Origin: Staphylococcus americanisciuri
GTDB lineage: Bacteria > Bacillota > Bacilli > Staphylococcales > Staphylococcaceae
Direction of reading: 5' to 3'
Length of the DNA stretch: 64,000 nt
Assembly (NCBI RefSeq): GCF_024814435.1
Contig: NZ_JANUXY010000006.1
Location: forward strand, 101,324 to 165,323
In this document: positions 37,927 through 46,521 of the stretch, in pieces
Layout: every line of letters begins with the position of its first letter
Position numbering within the stretch: the stretch's first letter is position 1
Translations under genes and position numbers: made by a program
Notes under the pieces: generated by a model
The model's input: the letters and a program-made list of their open reading frames with translations, nothing else
What the model was told of the DNA's origin: nothing
Databases searched by the model: none

Positions 37927-38466
37927 ATGAAATGGTCAATAACACAATTGAGAAAATATCAAGGACAACCTTTTAAATTTGATCAAACCGTTGAATTTAA
38001 TGATTTGGTACGTCAGTTAGACATTATTAATTTGTCAGAAGTGCATATTGACGGTGTGCTGAATATTAAATCAACAGAAGTTGTAGCAGATATGCGCTTG
38101 CGAGGCGTATATACGATGCCATGTGCTAGGACGCTTGTCCCAGTGGAAGTGCCATTCGATACAACAACAACAGAAGTGTTTGATTTAGATGGTTTGTACG
38201 AAGATGAGGATGATGAACATTATCATCTTGTTACGGATGGCATGATTGATTTGCGCAGTATTGCCGAAGAGATTGTCATGCTTGAGAAACCAATGCGTGT
38301 CGTTGCTGAAGATAGCGATGAGATGTTAACTGGTGGTCGAGGTTGGGAAGTTATTGACGAAGATGATTTGGATAATGACCCATCTCAGGACGAATCAAAG
38401 GTGCAAGTCGATCCGAGGCTTCAAAAATTACAACAATTATACGATGAGAATGATGACGCACACTAA
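37927..38466 (+). CDS. yceD: YceD family protein (DUF177)
   Basis: A 179-residue acidic protein of the DUF177/YceD family, which precedes rpmF across bacteria and is implicated in 23S rRNA processing or large-subunit biogenesis. Conserved are CARTLVPVEVPF and DGLYEDEDDEHYHLVTDGMIDL; staphylococcal members keep only part of the Cys cluster. GAGGTGA precedes the ATG. rpmF follows after 50 bp, almost certainly cotranscribed. Confidence 0.9.
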   Translation: MKWSITQLRKYQGQPFKFDQTVEFNDLVRQLDIINLSEVHIDGVLNIKSTEVVADMRLRGVYTMPCARTLVPVEVPFDTTTTEVFDLDGLYEDEDDEHYHLVTDGMIDLRSIAEEIVMLEKPMRVVAEDSDEMLTGGRGWEVIDEDDLDNDPSQDESKVQVDPRLQKLQQLYDENDDAH

Positions 38467-38516
38467 GCTTTAGTGGCAATGTGTCATAAGGAATCGAATA
38501 AAAGGGAGGATTAATC

Positions 38517-38690
38517 ATGGCAGTACCAAAAAGAAGAACTTCTAAAACAAGAAAAAACAAACGTCGTACACACTTCAAATTAGCAGTACCAGGTATGCAA
38601 GAATGCCCAAGCTGTGGTGAATTAAAATTAGCTCACCGCGTATGCCCAAGCTGCGGTTCTTACAAAGGCGAAGAAGTCGTTTCTAAATAA
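38517..38690 (+). CDS. rpmF: 50S ribosomal protein L32
   Basis: A 57-residue ribosomal protein that is easy to miss because of its length. The N-terminus is strongly basic ([18 protein letters not shown]), and two CxxC knuckles (CPSC at 30-33 and 43-46) bind zinc. This is the zinc-containing C+ form. AGGGAGGA stands before the ATG. In S. aureus the isd cluster follows; here a terminator and trmH follow. Confidence 0.97.
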   Translation: MAVPKRRTSKTRKNKRRTHFKLAVPGMQECPSCGELKLAHRVCPSCGSYKGEEVVSK

Positions 38691-38730
38691 TAGAGAACAC
38701 TTTTCGATATTTGAATAGTTGTTTTATGTC

Positions 38731-38767
38731 AAAGGCTCAAAGCACACATGGTGACTTTGGGTCTTTT
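38731..38767 (+). terminator. rpmF terminator
   Basis: AAAGGCTCAAAG (38731-38742) pairs with CTTTGGGTCTTT (38755-38766) with two G-U or mismatch positions, followed by T. Confidence 0.7.
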
Positions 38768-38821
38768 ACTATATCTGTTATGATAAAAGATGAGGAAATA
38801 TTTGATAAAAAGAGGTTAATT

Positions 38822-39568
38822 ATGGAAGAAATTACATCTATCCAAAATGCGAAAGTTAAAAATTATAATAAGCTGAAAAAGAAAAAAGAGCGTGATAAGC
38901 AACAACGTGCCATCATTGAAGGATTTCACTTGATTGAGGAAGCGGTTGATAGTGACATTATAGTTGAGCAACTTTTCATGATTGAGCCAGCACGTGTGCC
39001 AGAAAAATTGCAAAATGCAGCACGAGAATGCTTTGTTATCAATCAAAAGGTAGCAGAAGCATTATCAGGAACAGTGACACCACAAGGGATTTTTGCGGTC
39101 ATTCAAAAGGCAACTGTTACGGTAGATAATGCACAACAAGTTCTTATTTTAGATCGCATTCAAGACCCGGGGAACCTTGGAACATTAATGCGTACAGCAG
39201 ATGCAGCAGGACTTGATTTAGTCGTGTTAGCCAAAGGGACGGCAGATGTGTATCAAGAAAAAGTTTTACGTGCGAGTCAAGGTAGCGTGTTCCATATACC
39301 TACGATTGAAGTGGAAAACTTGGTAGATTATGTCCAAAACTTTGCAGGACCTGTCTATGGTACAGCGCTAGAGAATGCCGTGTCGTATCATGATATTCCA
39401 TCCAAACAAGAAACTTTTGCGCTTGTCTTGGGTAACGAAGGACAGGGTATGTCAGAAACACTTTTAGCAGCAACAACACAGAATGTCACGATTCCCATTT
39501 ATGGTCGTGCAGAAAGTTTAAATGTTGCAATTGCAGCGGGAATTTTGATGTTTCATTTAAAAGGTTGA
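38822..39568 (+). CDS. SpoU-family rRNA/tRNA 2'-O-methyltransferase (YsgA-like)
   Basis: A 248-residue SPOUT methyltransferase. A basic N-terminal substrate-binding domain (KVKNYNKLKKKKERDKQQR) precedes the catalytic knot with the three SpoU motifs: LDRIQDPGNLGTLMRTADA, LVLGNEGQGMS and IPIYGRAESLNVAIAAGI. The exact nucleotide modified cannot be told from sequence. The frame is open from 38711, but AAGAGG and the family N-terminus place the start at 38822. It lies directly upstream of the pheST T-box; the pheST promoter overlaps its stop. Confidence 0.88.
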   Translation: MEEITSIQNAKVKNYNKLKKKKERDKQQRAIIEGFHLIEEAVDSDIIVEQLFMIEPARVPEKLQNAARECFVINQKVAEALSGTVTPQGIFAVIQKATVTVDNAQQVLILDRIQDPGNLGTLMRTADAAGLDLVVLAKGTADVYQEKVLRASQGSVFHIPTIEVENLVDYVQNFAGPVYGTALENAVSYHDIPSKQETFALVLGNEGQGMSETLLAATTQNVTIPIYGRAESLNVAIAAGILMFHLKG

Positions 39569-39593
39569 CCGGCATATTTGAGATGTATATAAT
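39565..39593 (+). promoter_or_regulatory. pheST promoter
   Basis: -35 TTGACC (39565-39570), 17-bp spacer, -10 TATAAT (39588-39593). It overlaps the stop codon of the upstream methyltransferase gene. Confidence 0.8.
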
Positions 39594-39623
39594 AGATTTA
39601 TTAATAATTAAACATGTGCTTAT

Positions 39624-39855
39624 AAAAAGGCATAAACTATTATTGGAGCTTGCGCAGGGAAGGATGATTATGACTGAGAGTCGTCCTCAGCTTACATAGT
39701 TTTTTTCACCTTTTTGGCTACTTAAAGAGATTTAAGTCGGGTGTTATGATCCGTTATCAACATATCGTCAGAGTGTATGCATATTTCTGTGCATAAAACT
39801 GGGTGGTACCACGGCAAGGCTTCGTCCCATATTTTGAGGGGCGAAGTCTTTTTTC
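39624..39855 (+). ncRNA. T-box riboswitch, phenylalanine specifier
   Basis: Stem I base pairs AAAAAGG (39624-39630) with CCTTTTT (39709-39715); the specifier loop between it and the AACTAT/ATAGTT helix presents TTC (39705-39707, Phe) followed by A. The T-box bulge sequence GGGTGGTACCACGGC is at 39801-39815. The competing terminator is GGCTTCGTCCC with GGGGCGAAGTC (39838-39848), then T6. Uncharged tRNA-Phe should stabilise the antiterminator and turn on pheST. Confidence 0.93.
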
Positions 39856-39919
39856 ATGCCACGGCGATATAAACAATCATCATCGACATGTGATCAATGA
39901 AAATAAGGAGGCATTTGTA

Positions 39920-40984
39920 ATGGTGCAAACAGATGAAATGACAACAATCAAACAAGATGCATTAGAAGCCATTGAACAGGCGCAAGATGCACAAACGTTA
40001 CAAGCAGTTAAAGTGCAGTATTTAGGCAAAAAAGGGCTTGTGACTGGCTTGATGAAACATATGAAAGATTTACCAAAAGAAGAAAAACCTGCGTATGGTC
40101 AGAAAGTGAATGAAGTTCGCCAAGCGATTGAAGCAGCGATTGAAACGCGCCAAGTTACTTTGACAGAGGCGGCGTTAAATGCACAATTGGCACAGGAATC
40201 CATTGATGTGACGTTACCAGGTCGTAAAGTGACAAATGGCGCAAAACACCCATTAACAAGAACGATTGAAGAGATTGAAGATCTATTCTTAGGACTTGGT
40301 TACGAAATCGTGACAGGTTATGAGGTGGAACAAGATTACTACAACTTTGAAGCATTGAACTTACCGAAGTCACACCCGGCACGTGATATGCAAGACAGCT
40401 TTTATATCACAGAAGATATTTTAATGCGTACACACACATCTCCAGTTCAAGCGAGAACGATGGAACAACGCAACGGTCAAGGCCCTGTGAAAATCATTTG
40501 TCCAGGTAAAGTATATCGTCGTGACTCAGATGATGCGACACACAGTCACCAATTCACACAAATTGAAGGGCTTGTCGTGGATGAAAATATTAAAATGAGT
40601 GATTTGAAAGGGACACTTGAATTATTAGCGAAGTCACTTTTTGGTGCAGATCGTGAAATTCGTTTGCGCCCAAGTTACTTCCCGTTTACAGAACCATCTG
40701 TTGAAGTGGACGTATCTTGCTTCAAATGTAAAGGACAAGGTTGTAACGTCTGCAAGCAAACAGGGTGGATTGAAATTTTAGGTGCTGGTATGGTACATCC
40801 GAATGTCTTAGAAATGGCAGGCTTTGATTCTAAGAAATATTCAGGTTTCGCATTCGGTATGGGGCCTGATCGTATCGCAATGTTGAAATATGGTATTGAA
40901 GATATTCGTCATTTCTATACAAACGACGTTAGATTCTTAAATCAATTTAAAGGTGTAGAAGATCGAGGTGAAACAACATGTTAA
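39920..40984 (+). CDS. pheS: Phenylalanyl-tRNA synthetase alpha subunit
   Basis: A 354-residue class II synthetase catalytic subunit. An N-terminal coiled coil is followed by the core: motif 2 ([24 protein letters not shown]) and motif 3 ([17 protein letters not shown]); the Phe-pocket sequence is [10 protein letters not shown]. The frame is open back into the T-box, but AAGGAGG at 39905-39911 selects the ATG at 39920. It overlaps pheT by 7 bp and acts as an alpha2beta2 tetramer with PheT. Confidence 0.96.
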   Translation: MVQTDEMTTIKQDALEAIEQAQDAQTLQAVKVQYLGKKGLVTGLMKHMKDLPKEEKPAYGQKVNEVRQAIEAAIETRQVTLTEAALNAQLAQESIDVTLPGRKVTNGAKHPLTRTIEEIEDLFLGLGYEIVTGYEVEQDYYNFEALNLPKSHPARDMQDSFYITEDILMRTHTSPVQARTMEQRNGQGPVKIICPGKVYRRDSDDATHSHQFTQIEGLVVDENIKMSDLKGTLELLAKSLFGADREIRLRPSYFPFTEPSVEVDVSCFKCKGQGCNVCKQTGWIEILGAGMVHPNVLEMAGFDSKKYSGFAFGMGPDRIAMLKYGIEDIRHFYTNDVRFLNQFKGVEDRGETTC

Positions 40985-43383
40985 TATCTAAAGAATGGTT
41001 ACAAGATTATGTCGCAGTCGATGCGCCCATCGATGCGCTTGCAGAAAAAATTACGCGTACAGGGATTGAAGTAGATGAAGTAATCGATTTAACAGCAGGC
41101 ATTAAAAATCTTGTTGTGGGTTATGTGGAAAGCGTCGAAAAGCATCCTGATGCAGATAAATTAAACATTTGTCAGGTGAATATCGGTGAAGCAGCCCCTG
41201 TACAAATCGTTTGCGGTGCACCTAATGTCAATCAAGGGCAAACAGTAATTGTAGCTAAAGTAGGCGGTCGCTTACCTGGTGGCATTAAAATCAAACGTGC
41301 CAAATTACGCGGACAAGTGTCAGAAGGGATGATTTGTTCGTTACAAGAAATCGGTCTATCAAGCAATGTTGTACCAAAAGCGTATGAAGCAGGTATTTAT
41401 AACTTTGCGACTGCGGTTGAACCAGGTACGAATGCATTGCAAGCGTTATATTTCGAGGATGACGTAATGTCGTTCGATTTAACGCCAAATCGTGCAGATG
41501 CGTTGAGCATGATTGGTACAGCCTATGAAGTGGGGGCTTTATATAACTTACCGGTGCAACGTCCAACAGCAACGCCAACAGAACAAGCGACACAAGCAAG
41601 TGATGTATTAAAAGTAACTGTTGAAAACGAAGATAAAGTACCTTATTACAGTGCACGTGTCGTTCAAAACGTTAGAATTGCACCATCACCTGAATGGATG
41701 CAAGCCAGATTAATGAAAGCTGGCATTCGCCCAATCAATAACGTTGTCGATATTTCAAACTATATTTTATTAGAATATGGTCAACCGCTACATATGTTTG
41801 ACCAAGATCAAATCGGTTCAAAAGAAATTGTTGTGCGCCAAGCAAAGCCAGACGAAAAAATGACGACACTTGATGACCAAGAACGCACATTACTTGCATC
41901 AGACATTGTTATTACAAATGGTCAAGCACCAATTGCATTAGGTGGTGTTATGGGTGGAGACTTTTCTGAAGTAACAGATAGTACACAAAACGTTGTGATT
42001 GAAGGGGCGATTTTTGATTCGGCATCTATCCGTCATACATCACGCCGCTTGAACTTGCGCAGTGAAGCTTCAAGTCGTTTTGAAAAAGGTATTGCGACAG
42101 AATTTGTGAATGAAGCAGTAGACCGTGCATGTTATTTACTAGAGACGCTTGCATCTGGTGAAACACTTGCGGGGCGTGTGTCAAGCGGGGATTTAGGTCA
42201 ATTCGTAACAGAAATCGATATCACAGTAGACCGTATCAATCGTACAGTTGGTTTTGACTTATCACAAGCGGACATTGTAGCGATATTTGAACAATTAGGC
42301 TTTGAAACGAAGGAAAATGGTTCAACATTAACAGTTTGTGTTCCTTCACGTCGTCGTGATATTACAATTGAAGCAGACTTGATTGAAGAAGTGGCACGTA
42401 TTTATGGTTATGATAACATTCCATCATCATTACCTGTCTTTGAAAACGTAACAAGTGGTGTACTGACAGATCGTCAACGTAAAACACGTGTTGTACGCAC
42501 TACTTTGGAAGGGGCAGGTTTATCACAAGCTATCACATACTCACTTGTTGATAAAGCACGTGCAACAGCATTTACAACGGAACAACATGACACAATCTCA
42601 TTATTAATGCCAATGAGTGAAAGCTATGCGACACTGCGTCAAAGCTTAATTCCACATTTAATCGATGCAACACAATACAATGTGGCACGTAAAAATAATG
42701 ACATTGCCTTGTACGAAATTGGTAATGTATTCTTTGGTAAAGCCGATAGCGCAATGCCAGATGAAGTGGAATACTTAAGTGGTATTATGACTGGTGAATA
42801 CGTTGCGAATGCATGGCAAGGTAAGAAAGAAGACGTTGATTTTTATCTCGTGAAAGGTATTGTAGACCGTGTAGCTGATAAATTGGCATTGAAGTTTGAT
42901 TATGAAGCAGGTACTGTTGATGGTTTACATCCTGGACGCACAGCCTATGTTGTACTAAATGGTGCGCGTGTTGGTTTCATTGGAGAATTACATCCAACCG
43001 TTGCCAAAGACTATGATCTTGGTCGCACATATGTTTTTGAATTGAACTATGATTATTTAATGCAACAAGCTGTTGGTTACATCAACTATCAACCAATTCC
43101 AAGATTCCCGGGTGTAACACGTGATATTGCGCTTGTAGTAGATTCCGAAGTACAAGCAGCAACATTGGTCGGAACAATTCATGCGCACGGTGGTAAACTT
43201 TTACAAGATGCAACAGTGTTCGACGTGTATGAAGGCGAACATATGGAAGCAGGCAAAAAATCAGTAGCCATCCGACTTGCATATTTAGATACAGAACAAA
43301 CATTAACAGAAGAACAAGTCACAAAAGTACACAACAATATCTTATCAGCACTTGAAGCACAAGGTGCAACATTACGTGGATAA
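40978..43383 (+). CDS. pheT: Phenylalanyl-tRNA synthetase beta subunit
   Basis: An 801-residue subunit with editing and tRNA-binding functions. Domains in order: N-terminal B1, EMAP/tRNA-binding B2 domain (about 39-150), B3/B4 editing domain (about 200-400; [18 protein letters not shown]), B5 DNA-binding-like domain (about 405-475), catalytic-like domain, and C-terminal FDX-ACB domain (about 708-800; [17 protein letters not shown]) that binds the tRNA anticodon. The start overlaps the pheS stop and is translationally coupled. Confidence 0.96.
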   Translation: MLISKEWLQDYVAVDAPIDALAEKITRTGIEVDEVIDLTAGIKNLVVGYVESVEKHPDADKLNICQVNIGEAAPVQIVCGAPNVNQGQTVIVAKVGGRLPGGIKIKRAKLRGQVSEGMICSLQEIGLSSNVVPKAYEAGIYNFATAVEPGTNALQALYFEDDVMSFDLTPNRADALSMIGTAYEVGALYNLPVQRPTATPTEQATQASDVLKVTVENEDKVPYYSARVVQNVRIAPSPEWMQARLMKAGIRPINNVVDISNYILLEYGQPLHMFDQDQIGSKEIVVRQAKPDEKMTTLDDQERTLLASDIVITNGQAPIALGGVMGGDFSEVTDSTQNVVIEGAIFDSASIRHTSRRLNLRSEASSRFEKGIATEFVNEAVDRACYLLETLASGETLAGRVSSGDLGQFVTEIDITVDRINRTVGFDLSQADIVAIFEQLGFETKENGSTLTVCVPSRRRDITIEADLIEEVARIYGYDNIPSSLPVFENVTSGVLTDRQRKTRVVRTTLEGAGLSQAITYSLVDKARATAFTTEQHDTISLLMPMSESYATLRQSLIPHLIDATQYNVARKNNDIALYEIGNVFFGKADSAMPDEVEYLSGIMTGEYVANAWQGKKEDVDFYLVKGIVDRVADKLALKFDYEAGTVDGLHPGRTAYVVLNGARVGFIGELHPTVAKDYDLGRTYVFELNYDYLMQQAVGYINYQPIPRFPGVTRDIALVVDSEVQAATLVGTIHAHGGKLLQDATVFDVYEGEHMEAGKKSVAIRLAYLDTEQTLTEEQVTKVHNNILSALEAQGATLRG

Positions 43384-43400
43384 GGTGTTATGACATATGA

Positions 43401-43450
43401 AAGTCCCATTCGGTAGACGTTTGATTAGGTGTTTACTGAATGGGCTTTTT
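43401..43450 (+). terminator. pheST terminator
   Basis: AAGTCCCATTC (43401-43411) pairs with GAATGGGCTT (43438-43447), followed by TTT. Confidence 0.8.
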
Positions 43451-43498
43451 AGTGTCTGTAATATTGAAATAGATGTCATAAGTGTGTTATTTTATAAG

Positions 43499-43619
43499 AA
43501 AAGAGAGACGTGTTGGAGCATGCCTCTCAAAGCCCGTTAAACAGACGGTGACTTTCGTTTAGAGTATATTAAACCATCTAAATTACTTGTCAAAGTATGT
43601 GTTAGATGGTTATTTTTTA
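43499..43619 (+). ncRNA. SprF-like antitoxin RNA, copy 1
   Basis: Promoter TTGAAA (43464-43469), 17 bp, TTATTT. The RNA would start near 43499 with a GAGAG...CTCTC hairpin, then the conserved segment GCCCGTTAAACAGACGGTG, and end at the terminator AACCATCTAA (43572-43581)/TTAGATGGTT (43602-43611) plus ATTTTTT. Its 3' end overlaps the 3' end of the minus-strand toxin ORF. GCCCGTTAAAA-GACGG is, from memory, a hallmark of staphylococcal SprF RNAs. Confidence 0.7.
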
Positions 43620-43690
43620 TGACTGTTGCGCGAAACTACGACTAGACCAATGACCATTAGTACGATCATCAACACTTCGTAATCCGTCAT
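43610..43690 (-). CDS. SprG-like/holin-like type I toxin peptide, copy 1
   Basis: A 26-residue peptide reading MTDYEVLMIVLMVIG then LVVVSRNSHKK: a short polar N-terminus, one membrane helix (residues 6-20) and a basic tail. This is the form of staphylococcal SprG-type membrane toxins. AAAGGA lies 8 bases before the ATG. The reading frame ends within the terminator of the opposing RNA. Promoter TTAAAA-17-CAGAAT is at 43787-43815, giving a leader of about 90 nt with a conserved hairpin. It is not the 73-codon frame on the other strand. Confidence 0.75.
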   Translation of the reverse strand: MTDYEVLMIVLMVIGLVVVSRNSHKK

Positions 43691-43786
43691 ACTGCAGTTC
43701 CTTTCTGGGGATCACAACTATAATCATAATAGGCATCACCCCTTTGATTGGGATTAGCCACCATCTATCCAACTTGCTCAGTTATT

Positions 43787-43815
43787 ATTCTGCCACAATT
43801 AAGTTTTGATTTTAA
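43787..43815 (-). promoter_or_regulatory. Promoter of toxin mRNA 1
   Basis: Minus strand: -35 TTAAAA (43810-43815), 17 bp, -10 CAGAAT (43787-43792). Spacing is identical in copy 2. Confidence 0.6.
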
Positions 43816-43996
43816 TTATATTTATTCGTTTGTTTTGTGGTGCTTAATACTAAGCTACAGTGTAAAAAACGATATCATACGAAAAATTAAAAATAAAGTT
43901 AGAAAAAGACACTCAGAGTATTGTTTAGATATTGTTGAATATGGTTCTTGTGACTGTAACATTGAATAAGTATCATAAGTATGTTATATTATAAAA

Positions 43997-44107
43997 AAAG
44001 AGAGACATGTTGGTAGCACGTCTCTCAGAGCCCGTTGAAAAGACGGTAGCTTTGTAAGTTTTAGAATAACCTTACATCCTGCTAAAGTTGGAAGGTTATT
44101 TTTTTTG
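43997..44107 (+). ncRNA. SprF-like antitoxin RNA, copy 2
   Basis: Promoter TTGAAT (43962-43967), 17 bp, TATATT (43985-43990). The RNA has a perfect GAGAGAC (44000-44006)/GTCTCTC (44020-44026) hairpin, the conserved GCCCGTTGAAAAGACGGTAGC segment split over the following loop, and a terminator AATAACCTT (44065-44073)/AAGGTTATT (44092-44100) with T6. The 3' end is complementary to the end of the toxin ORF. Confidence 0.72.
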
Positions 44108-44176
44108 ACTATTAAGCGAAACTACTACTAAACCAATGATCGTTAATACAATCATTAGTATTTCATAATCCGACAT
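44096..44176 (-). CDS. SprG-like/holin-like type I toxin peptide, copy 2
   Basis: A 26-residue paralogue of copy 1: MSDYEILMIVLTIIG then LVVVSLNSQKK; 19 of 26 positions are identical and the rest mostly conservative. One membrane helix, basic tail. AAAGGA lies 8 bases upstream. Both paralogues keep intact frames, so both are probably functional or recently duplicated. Expression from TTACAA-17-TAGAAT (44276-44304). Confidence 0.78.
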   Translation of the reverse strand: MSDYEILMIVLTIIGLVVVSLNSQKK

Positions 44177-44275
44177 GCTGTTATTCCTTTCTGGGTGCTA
44201 CAGCTATAATCAATTATCATAGGCATCACCCCTTTGATTGGGATTAGCCACTACTATCCAACTTGCTCATTTAAC

Positions 44276-44304
44276 ATTCTATCACAATTAAGTTTTTATT
44301 GTAA
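44276..44304 (-). promoter_or_regulatory. Promoter of toxin mRNA 2
   Basis: Minus strand: -35 TTACAA (44299-44304), 17 bp, -10 TAGAAT (44276-44281). Confidence 0.65.
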
Positions 44305-44401
44305 TTATATTTAGAGACTTATTATAAAGGTGATTAGTAATATCAATCTGATTCATTTTCAAGCAGCTACTTTATCACATGGGCGGTAAGTAAAATGCAA
44401 A

Positions 44402-44446
44402 AATGACGCAATGGAACCATTAGAATTCTGGTTCCATTGCGTCATT
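44402..44446. terminator. Very strong hairpin terminator of rnhC
   Basis: A perfect 18-bp stem AATGACGCAATGGAACCA (44402-44419)/TGGTTCCATTGCGTCATT (44429-44446) with a 9-nt loop, followed on the minus strand by TTTTGC. It stands between rnhC and the TA locus. Confidence 0.92.
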
Positions 44447-44457
44447 ATACATTATAG

Positions 44458-45393
44458 TTATTTACGATTGTAGCCTTTTACAAGTTTCAAAGCCTTATCA
44501 CGATTTTTAAAATCTTTTTTGGTGATGTTATCGACCACATCTATTCCGTGTTTGACAATAAGTTTTGCTGCGGCGAGATCAACTTTTGGACCGGCACCTT
44601 TCAAGATAGTTGTGTGATATTTCTTAGACAAGGCATCCATATGTTTTACAAAAGCATAGCGTGAGATAATACTTGCGGCAGCGATTGCGAGTGATTTTGA
44701 TTCACCTTTTGTTTCATAGCATGTCTTGTTTTTTAAAGGTACATCGCCCATCGCATAACGCTCATACGTGGATCTCGGGGTAAATTGATCAATAACGATA
44801 TAGTCTAGTGTGTCGACATCAATTTTTTGTAAGACATTTTTAATACATTCATTATGTAATACTGCCTTCATTTTAACTTGCGACCAGTCCAATGCTTTAC
44901 GATCATTGTATTTAGGATTATCCAATACCAGTAGTGAATGGGGAAGGAACGTCACAAGTTGTTCTGCCAATGCTACAATTTTGGTATCTGTTAACTTTTT
45001 AGAGTCATCAACGCCTAATGCTTTTAGGACAGCGATGTTTTCTTTTGAGACATAACATGCACATACGGTTAGTGGACCAAAGTAGTCACCACTACCAGCT
45101 TCATCACTGCCGATACAGCTGTAGTTATTATAATTGATGGTTTTATTTTGAGTAGATCCCATAATCATTCTTGGCTCAGAGTCTGGTGTATTTCTGCCGA
45201 TTAATTCTTTTGCCACTTTGTCATTATTTGTACCTTGAAACATGCCTTTTCCTGAGTTGTAAATGCTGATGGTTACGCCTTGGTATTTGGAACGGAATAT
45301 CATGCCTGGTGGTAATTTGCCGGGATCAGCTTTCAGTGTGCCTCTTAATAAAAGTATTTCTTCTTTTGACAACTCGAGTACAAGATTTGACAT
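44458..45393 (-). CDS. rnhC: Ribonuclease HIII
   Basis: A 311-residue RNase H type 2-fold enzyme cleaving RNA in RNA-DNA hybrids. A TBP-like N-terminal substrate-binding domain (about 1-85) precedes the catalytic domain with the DEAGSGDYFGP motif (Asp-Glu pair) and further Asp residues near GVDDSKKL and IVIDQF. ATG 45393 is preferred; a GTG three codons upstream (45402) is possible, and neither has a strong Shine-Dalgarno. It is divergent from zapA, as in other staphylococci. Confidence 0.93.
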   Translation of the reverse strand: MSNLVLELSKEEILLLRGTLKADPGKLPPGMIFRSKYQGVTISIYNSGKGMFQGTNNDKVAKELIGRNTPDSEPRMIMGSTQNKTINYNNYSCIGSDEAGSGDYFGPLTVCACYVSKENIAVLKALGVDDSKKLTDTKIVALAEQLVTFLPHSLLVLDNPKYNDRKALDWSQVKMKAVLHNECIKNVLQKIDVDTLDYIVIDQFTPRSTYERYAMGDVPLKNKTCYETKGESKSLAIAAASIISRYAFVKHMDALSKKYHTTILKGAGPKVDLAAAKLIVKHGIDVVDNITKKDFKNRDKALKLVKGYNRK

Positions 45394-45546
45394 TATTTTC
45401 ACCGCTTTCTAATCGTATCCTTATACATACTAACATAAATTAGGAAAATAATTGAATAGATAAAGGAATCATACACAAAACAAATGAAGTCGTGTATAAT
45501 GTATCGTGATATACAAAATTATTGACAATAGGTTAGGTGAATGTAG

Positions 45547-45813
45547 ATGGGTGAGTTCAAAAACCGAATCAATGTAACGATAAATGATCAGCACTATACG
45601 ATTGTTGGCGAAGATGATCCAGAACACATTCGCTATGTTGCAGATCTTGTGGATAGTAAAATTCGAGAGTTAGGAAGCCGCAATGCAGGGTTAGACTCCG
45701 TGCGCAAATCTGTGTTAACTGCTGTGAATGTTATGCATGAATTGGTGTTGTTGGAGGAAGAAAACGCACGTTTAAGAGAAGAAATTCAGCGCTTAAAGCA
45801 TCGAGGTAACTAG
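45547..45813 (+). CDS. zapA: Cell division protein ZapA
   Basis: An 88-residue FtsZ-associated protein. The N-terminal globular part (RINVTINDQHYTIVGEDDPEHIRYVADLVD) and the C-terminal coiled coil (LLEEENARLREEIQRLKHR) are the ZapA pattern. It cross-links FtsZ filaments at midcell. A TATAAT at 45495-45500 is a likely -10. One base separates it from the cvpA-like gene. Confidence 0.9.
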   Translation: MGEFKNRINVTINDQHYTIVGEDDPEHIRYVADLVDSKIRELGSRNAGLDSVRKSVLTAVNVMHELVLLEEENARLREEIQRLKHRGN

Positions 45814-45814
45814 T

Positions 45815-46333
45815 ATGTTTGCGTTGGGAGTAGGTGTCGTTGTATTCGTCTTTATGATGGTTGGTTTTCATCGCGGGTTGCTTACGAGTGTCTTGCACTT
45901 GAGTAGCACGCTATTTGGCTTGTGGATTGCCAAACAATTCTACCAACCGTTCAGCGATTATTTGCGATTATTTTTACCATTTCCTAAAACGCTAGCATAT
46001 GATGTGCATTATGTGTTATCACTGAATCAACCCGAAATACGCTTTGATCGTATATGTGGCTTTATCTTTATAGTGCTCATCGTCAAAACTTTGATGTACT
46101 TAGTATTGAATAGTTTAGCGCCGCTATTTGTTTCAAGAAGACGTGATGTCATAACGCGGCTGCTAGGTGCTCTCGTCAGTGTAGTGTCTGCAATTGTGGT
46201 GCTACATTTGGCGAGCTATGTTGCGGTTTTAATACCAGACGTACAGTTGCAAACGCACATTGCACAGTCATGTATTGGACAATGGTTAGTCTTTAACGTG
46301 CCACTGTTATCTGAAGTGACATTGAATTTATGA
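45815..46333 (+). CDS. CvpA family membrane protein
   Basis: A 172-residue CvpA-domain protein with four predicted helices (LGVGVVVFVFMMVGFHRGLL at the start; CGFIFIVLIVKTLMYLVL; LLGALVSVVSAIVVLHLASYVAVLI). The family is named for colicin V production in E. coli and has an undefined role in envelope stress. It directly follows zapA with one base between, in a conserved zapA-cvpA-polX-mutS2 order. It starts with ATG; the Shine-Dalgarno GAGGTAAC lies in the end of zapA. Confidence 0.85.
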   Translation: MFALGVGVVVFVFMMVGFHRGLLTSVLHLSSTLFGLWIAKQFYQPFSDYLRLFLPFPKTLAYDVHYVLSLNQPEIRFDRICGFIFIVLIVKTLMYLVLNSLAPLFVSRRRDVITRLLGALVSVVSAIVVLHLASYVAVLIPDVQLQTHIAQSCIGQWLVFNVPLLSEVTLNL

Positions 46334-46462
46334 TAGCGCAAATGATAGTGTGATTGACAGTTGAAGGTGTACAATCAGCAAGAGGCAATCTATATAAAAT
46401 GAAGGATAGTGGCAGAAGTAGATCATTTGAAGTATATGTACTTCACATTAGCTGTGCCAAGG

Positions 46463-46507
46463 TGGGACGATGAAATCTTCAGAGGTTTCTGTCCCATTTC
46501 CTTTTTA
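46463..46507 (+). terminator. Terminator after the cvpA-like gene
   Basis: TGGGAC (46463-46468) with GAAATC pairs to GTTTC-GTCCCA (46485-46496), followed by a T-rich run. It would partly separate polX-mutS2 from zapA-cvpA. Confidence 0.65.
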
Positions 46508-46521
46508 TTGAGGTGAATAAG

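Larger units (their letters stand above)
43464..44304. repeat. Tandem duplication of a type I toxin-antitoxin unit
   Basis: Two direct copies of a roughly 350-bp unit, with the second offset by 486-498 bp. Each has, in the same order, a plus-strand promoter, a structured RNA ending in a terminator, a minus-strand 26-codon hydrophobic ORF, an identical 30-nt leader hairpin block (43731-43760 and 44221-44250) and a minus-strand promoter. The spacer between copies (about 43822-43955) shows no gene. Confidence 0.85.

Noticed and set aside
39803..39919. Extended N-terminus of PheS
   Set aside because: The extra frame translates the T-box and terminator; the true start at 39920 has AAGGAGG.
43748..43969. 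73-codon plus-strand frame inside the TA locus
   Set aside because: It crosses the toxin leader and promoter of copy 1 antisense, has no Shine-Dalgarno and is not kept in copy 2.
43464..44304. CRISPR-like repeat array
   Set aside because: Only two long direct copies with coding and promoter parts; no short regular repeats and spacers. No CRISPR array was seen elsewhere in the window.
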